Below are positions 1-5,216 of a stretch of DNA of 6,083 nt, one piece after another. The DNA comes from Colwellia sp. (GTDB taxonomy: Bacteria; Pseudomonadota; Gammaproteobacteria; Enterobacterales; Alteromonadaceae). Where the stretch lies: positions 10,695 through 16,777 of the forward strand of contig DPHE01000029.1 of the NCBI GenBank assembly GCA_003521815.1. The letters are read 5' to 3'. Positions within the stretch are counted from its first letter, which is position 1. Every line of letters starts with the position of its first letter. The notes beneath the pieces were generated by a model, which did no database searches, was not told where the DNA came from, and was given only the letters and a program-made list of their open reading frames with translations. A program made the position numbers and the translations under genes.

Positions 1-1891
1 ATGTTTGGATCTCTTCAATTTGTTCAGCTAATTCTAACCATAACATTTCATTTTCTTCTACTTTATTCTTTAAACTCGCTTGCAGCTTTAATTGTATGGT
101 TAGCTCACTTTTACATTCTGCTTGGTAAATATCACTGTCACTAAGCAGTGCTTCAACTTGTGTTAATTCATCTTGCCATTGGCTAATTTTTTTCTCTAGC
201 TTGTCTGCTTCTTTTCGTAGCGGCGCAGATTTTTTTCGAAGCTCAGCTTGTTGTTGGCGTAGTTGCTTCTTATCTACCCCTTTATCTACAATGACTTTAT
301 TGCTGCTGAATGTCTGTTTTTTGTCATCGTTAAGCCACTGCTGATAATCATCGATATCGCCATTAAAGTTGCTGACCTGACCGTTAGCAACGAGGTAGAA
401 TTCATCAACACAAGATTCTAATAAAAACCTATCATGTGCGATTAATATGATAGCACCGCCAAAGTCTTGTAATGCCATGACTAGGGCTTGGCGCATTTCT
501 AAATCTAGATGGTTGGTCGGTTCGTCAAGTAGTAATAATTGTGGTTTTTCTAAAACAATTAGTGCTAATACTAAACGTGCTTTTTCACCACCAGACATGG
601 TATTAACTGACTCTAATGCTTGATCACCGCTAAAGCCAAATTTACCTAAAAAACTTCGTGCTTGTGGCTCGCCTAAGGTTGGTTGAGCGCGAATGATATG
701 ATCAACAGGACTAGAACCGCTGTGCAGTTGCTCTAATTGATGCTGTGAAAAATAACCTATTTGTAATTCTTGAGCACAATAGCGCTCGCCGTTTAATAAT
801 GCTATTTCACCCGCTAAAGATTTGATTAAGGTTGATTTACCCGCACCATTTCGCCCTAACAAGCCAATGCGACTGCCGGGCACTAAGGTTAAACCAACCT
901 CATTAAGAATAATGGTTTCCGTGTTATAACCACACTGACTTTCAGTTAACGATAATAAAGGATAAGGCAGGCTTTCTGGTTCTTCAAAGCTAAACGTAAA
1001 TTGACTATCAACATGGGCAGGTGCTAAATCAGGTAATTTTTCTAAGCGTTTTAAACGACTTTGTGCTTGTTTGGCTTTGCTGGCTTTTGCACGGAATCGA
1101 TCAACAAACGCGGTTAAATGTTCGGCTTCTTTTTGTTGTTTTTGATATTGCGCATCTTGCTGTGCTAAATGTTCACGTCGTTGTCGCTCAAACGCGGTGT
1201 AATTACCGCTATAAAGTTTGGCTCGTTTATGTTCAATATGTAAAATTTGACCGATAACGGTATCAAGAAAATCCCTGTCATGAGAAATAAGTACCAAGGT
1301 ACCAGTAAAACGCTTCAGCCAACGTTGTAGCCAAATAACCGCATCTAAATCTAAATGGTTGGTGGGTTCATCAAGTAGCAGTAAGTCAGCGCGGCTTATT
1401 AATGCTTGGGCCAAGTTTAAGCGCATGCGCCAACCACCGGAAAAGTCTCTTACGGGATTAGCTAATTGATTTTGTAAAAAACCTAAACCGTGTAACAACT
1501 CGCCAGCACGCGCAGGTAAGCTGTAGCCGTTAATTGTGTCTATTTTATTGATTAATGTAGCTTCTAAATTGCCATCGTCATTTGTTCGAGCTTGTTCTAA
1601 TTGTTGCTCAAGCTGGCGAAATTCTTTGTCGCCGTCCATCACATAATCAAGCGCCGATTGTTCAAGCGACGGCGTTTCTTGTTTAACGGTCGCTATTGCC
1701 CAGCTGCTTGGCATGCTCAAATTTCCTGCATCAGGAGACAACTCTCCTAATAACGCTGCAAAAAGAGACGATTTACCACAACCATTACTGCCGACTAAAC
1801 CTACTTTATGATTGGGATGAATAGTGAAGCTTGACGCGTTGATTAGATTTTTGGCGCCTCTATCTAAGCTTAAGTCGGTTGCAGTGATCAA
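1..1891 (-). CDS. yheS: ABC-F family ATPase, YheS-like (3' end cut by window edge)
   Basis: ABC-F proteins are soluble twin-ATPase factors without membrane domains that bind the ribosome and act in translation; YheS is one of the four E. coli members. The window holds 630 codons, against about 637 residues in E. coli YheS as I recall it, so only the last few residues are missing. Visible in order: Walker A GSNGCGKS (about 34-41), signature FSGGW (about 150), Walker B LLLLDEPTNHLDL (about 173), SHD switch histidine (about 202), the ABC-F linker with DRFRAKASKAKQAQSR (about 262-280), second Walker A GRNGAGKST (about 342), signature MSGGEKAR (about 430), a second LLLLDEPTNHLDL (about 450), AHD (about 486) and a charged C-terminal coiled coil. 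The start is a TTG at 1891: it aligns with the family N-terminus, there is no ATG in the right place, and an AGGA lies 7 bases upstream (1899-1902). Divergent from yheV. All catalytic motifs look intact. Confidence 0.95.
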   Translation of the reverse strand, partial: MITATDLSLDRGAKNLINASSFTIHPNHKVGLVGSNGCGKSSLFAALLGELSPDAGNLSMPSSWAIATVKQETPSLEQSALDYVMDGDKEFRQLEQQLEQARTNDDGNLEATLINKIDTINGYSLPARAGELLHGLGFLQNQLANPVRDFSGGWRMRLNLAQALISRADLLLLDEPTNHLDLDAVIWLQRWLKRFTGTLVLISHDRDFLDTVIGQILHIEHKRAKLYSGNYTAFERQRREHLAQQDAQYQKQQKEAEHLTAFVDRFRAKASKAKQAQSRLKRLEKLPDLAPAHVDSQFTFSFEEPESLPYPLLSLTESQCGYNTETIILNEVGLTLVPGSRIGLLGRNGAGKSTLIKSLAGEIALLNGERYCAQELQIGYFSQHQLEQLHSGSSPVDHIIRAQPTLGEPQARSFLGKFGFSGDQALESVNTMSGGEKARLVLALIVLEKPQLLLLDEPTNHLDLEMRQALVMALQDFGGAIILIAHDRFLLESCVDEFYLVANGQVSNFNGDIDDYQQWLNDDKKQTFSSNKVIVDKGVDKKQLRQQQAELRKKSAPLRKEADKLEKKISQWQDELTQVEALLSDSDIYQAECKSELTIQLKLQASLKNKVEENEMLWLELAEQIEEIQT

Positions 1892-2003
1892 GAAAATGTC
1901 CTAAAGAATAAGTTAATTCGAGACTATTGTCGCTTTTCCTTAGGGGGTAGTTCAAGGTAAAATAACTTAAATAGTATTTATTTTCCTTTTTGAGAGCGTT
2001 GTT
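1892..2003. promoter_or_regulatory. divergent yheS/yheV control region with weak candidate promoters
   Basis: These 112 bases must carry the promoters of both flanking genes. For yheS, the minus strand has TTGAAC (1950-1955) and GACAAT (1926-1931) with an 18-base spacer. For yheV, the plus strand has TTCAAG (1951-1956) and TAGTAT (1973-1978) with a 16-base spacer. If both are real, the two -35 boxes overlap almost completely, so the two genes would compete for polymerase. Each box matches consensus at only about four positions, so this is inference from weak matches. An imperfect AT-rich inverted repeat (1954-1965 with 1978-1988, one bulged base) lies in the yheV leader; it may be chance. Confidence 0.3.
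1899..1902 (-). promoter_or_regulatory. Shine-Dalgarno AGGA deciding the TTG start of yheS
   Basis: Read on the minus strand, AGGA sits 7 bases before TTG at 1891. Together with the alignment to the YheS N-terminus (L-I-x-x-x-x-L in place of M-I-V-F-S-S-L) it supports a non-ATG start. Confidence 0.6.
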
Positions 2004-2207
2004 GTGAAAAATAAGAGTAAAAAAAGATTTATCGCTGGTGCCGTTTGTCCTAAATGTAAGGCGCAAGATACGATGGCGTTAACTAAAGAAGATGAAGTAG
2101 AGAAAGTCACCTGCGTCAGTTGTGGTGAACAAATGACACAAAGCGAGCCTCAAGTTGAAGAAGTTGTTCGTCAACATGAGCAAGTTATTGGAGTGTTTAA
2201 ACCTTAA
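2004..2207 (+). CDS. yheV: YheV family putative metal-binding protein
   Basis: A 67-residue protein closely matching the gammaproteobacterial YheV family (DUF2387), whose function is not established. The N-terminus KKRFIAGAVCPKC and the ending EQVIGVFKP are the family's hallmark ends. Four cysteines in two CxxC pairs (C15/C18 in CPKC, C37/C40 in CVSC) form a zinc-ribbon-like pattern, so metal binding is expected but not shown. The start is a GTG at 2004, seven bases after a purine-rich TGAGAG (1991-1996) that can serve as ribosome binding site; no ATG exists nearby. It is convergent with slyX, with only 41 bases between the stops, and divergent from yheS. In E. coli, as I recall, yheV follows kefB; that pump is absent here, so yheV is separate from the potassium-efflux function in this genome. 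Confidence 0.93.
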   Translation: MKNKSKKRFIAGAVCPKCKAQDTMALTKEDEVEKVTCVSCGEQMTQSEPQVEEVVRQHEQVIGVFKP

Positions 2208-2209
2208 TC

Positions 2210-2287
2210 TTAATGATATGCCGGGGGTGGCTCTACATCATCTTTATCTTAATAGTGTGGCGGAGGTGGCTCTATATCATCTTTATA
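2210..2287 (-). repeat. tandem 39-bp duplication of the slyX C-terminal tail, second copy beyond the stop
   Basis: Two adjacent 39-base units, 2249-2287 (inside slyX) and 2210-2248 (after its stop), match at about 32 of 39 positions by hand count. A 22-base core (2265-2286 and 2226-2247) differs at one base. On the minus strand the first unit reads YKDDIEPPPPHY-stop and the second DKDDVEPPPAYH-stop, in the same frame because 39 bases is exactly 13 codons. The second stop (2210-2212) is 2 bases from the end of yheV. Changes cluster at the distal end and at wobble or conservative positions. Confidence 0.85.
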
Positions 2288-2488
2288 AGATGATAAGCTA
2301 CCGGGATCTTTTAGGCGATTTGCTACTAATTGAATTTGTTCTTTCAGTTCTGCAATTTGCGTTTGATGCACAGTCAATTCTTCACTGAGTTGTTCTATCA
2401 CATCATCTTGAAAAATGTTGCGAGACTCCAGTGCGTTGATGCGATCTTCTAGGCTATCAATTTCTTTTTTTTGATTCTCGTTTGTCAT
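2249..2488 (-). CDS. slyX: SlyX family coiled-coil protein
   Basis: A 79-residue, strongly charged protein. Residues 1 to about 62 show the heptad-rich coiled-coil pattern of SlyX (SLEDRINALESRNIFQDDVI and onward), followed by a flexible tail ending PPPPHY. That tail matches the PPPHY ending of SlyX, so the stop at 2249 is the family's normal end. The role of SlyX is unknown; the name came from its position next to slyD. The ATG at 2488 has only a weak upstream TTAAG as ribosome site. A broken small gene on the same strand ends 23 bases upstream, so the two may once have shared a transcript. Directly after the stop, the last 12 codons plus stop are repeated in the same frame (see the repeat entry), so readthrough of this TAA would add a second acidic, proline-rich tail. 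Confidence 0.93.
   Translation of the reverse strand: MTNENQKKEIDSLEDRINALESRNIFQDDVIEQLSEELTVHQTQIAELKEQIQLVANRLKDPGSLSSYKDDIEPPPPHY
2275..2295. repeat. 9-bp perfect inverted repeat inside the slyX tail
   Basis: TATCATCTT (2275-2283) and AAGATGATA (2287-2295) are exact reverse complements around a 3-base loop. It falls in the codons for SSYKDD, just before the convergent slyX/yheV junction. No T-run follows on either strand, so it is not a classical terminator, though it could fold at the 3' end of either transcript. AT-rich and possibly chance. Confidence 0.4.
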
Positions 2489-2511
2489 TTACTTAATTCT
2501 ATTTTTAACGT

Positions 2512-2865
2512 TTAGTGTGTTTGGGGGATATGCCAAAGTTTAGCATATCCAGAAGGGCTTTCTGTTATTAGCGTACTATTATCGCTAAATTCGAGAGTAT
2601 AAACAACGGATCCTATAGGTCTATTTACATTTTTTTGGGTAACCAACCACTCGCCTTTTGTAGCGAGATCCTAAGCGCAGCTAGTATTTATCAATACCCA
2701 TAAGTAATTACTATTATTTTTAACGCCAATATTAGCAATGTTTGATTCAGATAACAGCCAAGCTACCTTTCTTTGAGGGTGAAATCTTGTTATTGGTCTA
2801 TCGCCAGAGTGGCTGTTATTAGGATAAAAGATCCCCGATAGCATCATATTGACTGTGAAGTTCAT
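2512..2865 (-). pseudogene. small gene interrupted by one in-frame amber codon (hypothetical, perhaps surface-adhesin E-like)
   Basis: On the minus strand one frame stays open for 118 codons, from ATG at 2865 to TAA at 2512-2514, except for a single TAG at 2671-2673 (codon 65). Both halves look like one protein: the first ends NNSNYLWVLINTSCA, the second continues DLATKGEWLVTQKNV and ends GYAKLWHIPQTH. The layout (a W-V-L strand, a G-x-W-x-V-T-Q segment, a long strand SVVYTLEFSDN, then a W-x-I-P ending) resembles small secreted proteins of the surface-adhesin E type, but this is a weak, by-eye match. The expected signal peptide is missing, so the N-terminus may be lost too. A TATAAT lies immediately upstream (about 2871-2876). 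Either this is a decayed gene, or the first 64 codons alone are still translated. Confidence 0.5.
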
Positions 2866-3044
2866 TACAGATTATAGATGCTTTTTATGTTTTGAAAAAT
2901 GAAGTAACATATTAGTACTTTTTTATTTTATCATTTCTCGTTAGTATAAGACGTTTTTTAAATTGTTTAGCTTTATTTTAGTTTAGCTAAAATAATAAAT
3001 GGATTGGGGTACTCTCCAATTGTAATGTTGTAATGGAGAAATAA
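2866..3044. promoter_or_regulatory. AT-rich intergenic region and fkpA leader with two stem-loops
   Basis: No gene is visible in these 179 bases. A -10-like TATAAG (2945-2950) is the best fkpA promoter candidate, with only a poor TTTATT 17 bases upstream. Transcription from it would give a leader of about 88 bases. That leader holds a 9-bp perfect inverted repeat, TTATTTTAG/CTAAAATAA (2973-2981 and 2987-2995), and a 7-bp stem with one G-U pair and a 4-base loop (3003-3009 and 3014-3020) ending 14 bases before the ribosome site. E. coli fkpA is under sigma-E control, but no convincing sigma-E promoter (GAACTT, about 16 bases, TCAAA) was found here. Confidence 0.35.
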
Positions 3045-3821
3045 ATGAAATTATTTAAACCCACTTTAGTTGCGGTTGCTTTATTAGCTGTGGCTGGCTG
3101 TTCAGAAGGCGCCAAACAAGAAGAGGTAACAGCACCCGTATTAGACACAGAAATACAAAAACAAGCTTATGGCCTAGGTGTTTCTATTGGTAGTTATATG
3201 CAACGTAATTTGGATGAGCATGACAAGTTAGGTTTAGGGCTAGATAAAGAATTGATTGTACGTGGTTTTGTTGACAGTATTAATGATAAAGCCGTGATTG
3301 AAAAAGAAGAAGTTCAAGCATTGTTGACGAATTTAGAAGCAACAATGAAAGCGAAGCAACAAGAAATTTCAGTATTAGCAGCAAAAGAAAGTTTAGATTT
3401 TGGTCTGAAATTTCTTAAAGAAAATGCGACAAAAGAGGGTGTACAAGTCACCGAATCAGGTATTCAATACTCAGTGTTAACTGAAGGTGAAGGTGCGAAA
3501 CCTGTGGCTACGGACACAGTAAAAGTACACTATAAAGGTACTTTCTTAAGTGGTGATACGTTCGATAGCTCATACGATCGTGGAGAACCTGCTGTATTCC
3601 CATTAAATCGTGTTATCAGAGGTTGGACTGAAGGCTTACAACTTATGTCTGTTGGCTCAAAATTTAAATTTACTATTCCGTCAGACCTAGCATACGGCCC
3701 AAAGGGTAATCCGCCACGTATTCCGGGTAACTCAGTATTACAGTTTGAAATTGAATTATTAGAAATTCAAAAAGCAGAGCAAGTTCCTCAAGTAGGTGAA
3801 CAACCTTCTGCAGAGAAATAA
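3045..3821 (+). CDS. fkpA: FkpA/Mip-type FKBP peptidyl-prolyl cis-trans isomerase, predicted lipoprotein
   Basis: Catalyses isomerisation of X-Pro peptide bonds and acts as a chaperone for envelope proteins, working as a dimer outside the inner membrane. Length 258 residues, normal for the family. Residues 1-18 are a lipoprotein signal with lipobox V-A-G-C, cysteine 19; the next residue is serine rather than aspartate, which suggests sorting to the outer membrane. E. coli FkpA is a free periplasmic protein, so the lipid anchor here is more Mip-like. Residues about 35-128 are the helical dimerisation domain (AYGLGVSIGSYM and the lysine-rich long helix), and about 150-243 the FKBP domain, with active-site residues Y163, F173-D174, the RVIRGW segment with W194, Y217 and F234. 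ATG at 3045 is preceded by GGAGAA (3035-3040). Divergent from the broken gene and slyX; followed by its own terminator. Confidence 0.96.
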   Translation: MKLFKPTLVAVALLAVAGCSEGAKQEEVTAPVLDTEIQKQAYGLGVSIGSYMQRNLDEHDKLGLGLDKELIVRGFVDSINDKAVIEKEEVQALLTNLEATMKAKQQEISVLAAKESLDFGLKFLKENATKEGVQVTESGIQYSVLTEGEGAKPVATDTVKVHYKGTFLSGDTFDSSYDRGEPAVFPLNRVIRGWTEGLQLMSVGSKFKFTIPSDLAYGPKGNPPRIPGNSVLQFEIELLEIQKAEQVPQVGEQPSAEK

Positions 3822-3865
3822 ACACGAGTGATTAATAATTAGTTACCCGTAACGTAACGCATTAT

Positions 3866-3905
3866 GAAAAGCCATCTGCAAAGTATTGTAGGTGGCTTTT
3901 CTTTT
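3866..3905 (+). terminator. intrinsic terminator downstream of fkpA
   Basis: A 14-bp stem (3866-3879 with 3888-3901), containing two G-U wobbles and an uninterrupted 9-bp base GAAAAGCCA/TGGCTTTTC, encloses an 8-base loop and runs into TTTT (3902-3905). It lies 44 bases after the fkpA stop. The next gene starts only 28 bases further on. Confidence 0.85.
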
Positions 3906-3933
3906 AAATAGACCGTATTTTGGTGCAGATGTA

Positions 3934-5196
3934 ATGAAAAAACTTTTAATAATAGGGTGGGTTTGGCCTGAGCCTAATTCTTCTGCGGCAGGTAGTCGCA
4001 TGCTGCAATTAATTCAATGCTTCCAACAACAAGATTATGACATAACTTTTGCGTGTACTGCTCAGCGTACTGAGCATATGGCTAATCTCACTGAAGTTAA
4101 TGTAGACAGCGTTGATATTAACCTAAATTGCTCAAGTTTTGATGTTTTTATGTCTAAACTACAGCCTGATGTGGTGATGTTTGATCGCTTTATGATGGAA
4201 GAACAATTTGGTTGGCGTGTGAGTGAAAAATGCCCACAAGCCTTGAGAATATTAGATACTGAAGATTTATTTTGCTTACGTAATGCTCGCCATACGGCTT
4301 ATAAACAAAATAGAACGATGACAAATGCGGATTTGTTAAGTTCAGATTTGGCTCAAAGAGAAGTAGCGGCAATTTTTCGTTGTGATCTAACGTTAATGAT
4401 TTCACCTGTAGAAATTAGCTTGTTGACGGACTTATTTAAAGTCGATGCTAGCTTATTACATTACTTGCCCTTTGCTTTTGATCAAGAACAGTGTCGACAA
4501 AATAATCCTTCTTATCATCAGCGACAGGGTTTTATTTCTATTGGCAATTTTCGTCACCCACCTAATTGGGATTGCGTATTATGGTTAAAACAACAAATTT
4601 GGCCATTAATTCGTCAGCAATTACCGGAAGCAGAACTGTTGATATGTGGCGCTTATCCCCCGCCAAAAGCGACTGATTTACATGATGTAAAGTCAGGTTT
4701 TTTGGTTAAAGGCTGGGTTGATGATGCAGTACATGAGATGCAATCAGCGCGAGTCTGTTTGGCGCCTTTACGTTTTGGTGCCGGTATCAAAGGTAAATTG
4801 GCTGAAGCTATGCTATGCGCGACGCCTTCGGTGACTACCAATATTGGTATTGAAGGGATGCAAACCCAATTAGCATGGCCGGGAATAGTAGCCAATGAGG
4901 CGCAAGCGATTGCTGATGCAGCGGTTAAACTATACCAACAAGCGAATGATTGGCAAATTGCGAGTGATTTAGGCGCAACCAACGCAGAAGAATTATTTGA
5001 GCAAGTTAAACACTTTAAGGGTTTATCACAGTATATAGGTGAGTTGCTCGATGATCTAGAACAACATAGACAACATAATTTTATTGGCTCTATGTTGAAC
5101 CATCATCACCATAAAAGTACTAAGTATATGTCTCAATGGATTGAAGTGAAAAATAAATTATTAACTACCTGTGACGAACAGGGGGGTTGTTCATAA
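3934..5196 (+). CDS. GT4-like glycosyltransferase (group 1)
   Basis: A 420-residue predicted cytoplasmic GT-B-fold enzyme that would transfer a sugar from a nucleotide donor to an unknown acceptor. Residues 1-40 form the N-terminal Rossmann start (MKKLLIIGWVWPEPNSSAAG, with a GSR helix start). The C-terminal donor domain begins near 199 (FISIGNFRHPPNW), has LLICGAYPPP (235-244) and the signature FGAGIKGKLAEAM (281-293) with IGIEGM (304-309). In the usual EX7E motif the first glutamate position is alanine here (A283) and only E291 remains, typical of the GAGIKGK subgroup. A natural HHHH (390-393) sits in a polar tail after about residue 370. The ATG at 3934 was chosen because it opens with a proper N-terminal strand; a longer frame from GTG 3892 would start inside the fkpA terminator. 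Its ribosome site is weak (GGTG at 3922-3925). It has no glycan-synthesis neighbours here, so its substrate cannot be inferred. Confidence 0.85.
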   Translation: MKKLLIIGWVWPEPNSSAAGSRMLQLIQCFQQQDYDITFACTAQRTEHMANLTEVNVDSVDINLNCSSFDVFMSKLQPDVVMFDRFMMEEQFGWRVSEKCPQALRILDTEDLFCLRNARHTAYKQNRTMTNADLLSSDLAQREVAAIFRCDLTLMISPVEISLLTDLFKVDASLLHYLPFAFDQEQCRQNNPSYHQRQGFISIGNFRHPPNWDCVLWLKQQIWPLIRQQLPEAELLICGAYPPPKATDLHDVKSGFLVKGWVDDAVHEMQSARVCLAPLRFGAGIKGKLAEAMLCATPSVTTNIGIEGMQTQLAWPGIVANEAQAIADAAVKLYQQANDWQIASDLGATNAEELFEQVKHFKGLSQYIGELLDDLEQHRQHNFIGSMLNHHHHKSTKYMSQWIEVKNKLLTTCDEQGGCS

Positions 5197-5216
5197 AACG
5201 AATTAATCTATCGTCT

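Noticed and set aside
1021..1257. Plus-strand open frame within yheS
   Set aside because: Antisense shadow of a strongly conserved ABC-F coding sequence.
3025..3044. Two tiny upstream reading frames (ATG-TTG-TAA and ATG-GAG-AAA-TAA) before fkpA
   Set aside because: Two and three codons only, overlapping the ribosome binding site; expected by chance in AT-rich leader sequence.
3892..3933. GTG-initiated 14-residue N-terminal extension of the glycosyltransferase
   Set aside because: The GTG lies in the 3' arm of the fkpA terminator, and the ATG at 3934 gives a normal GT-B N-terminus.
4653..4982. 109-codon minus-strand open frame within the glycosyltransferase
   Set aside because: Antisense to the donor-binding domain; no recognisable protein features.
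5176..5192. GAACA/TGTTC stem around a G6 run at the end of the glycosyltransferase
   Set aside because: Only 5 bp with no following T-run; the better terminator is at 5303-5338. The G6 run encodes the normal C-terminal GG.
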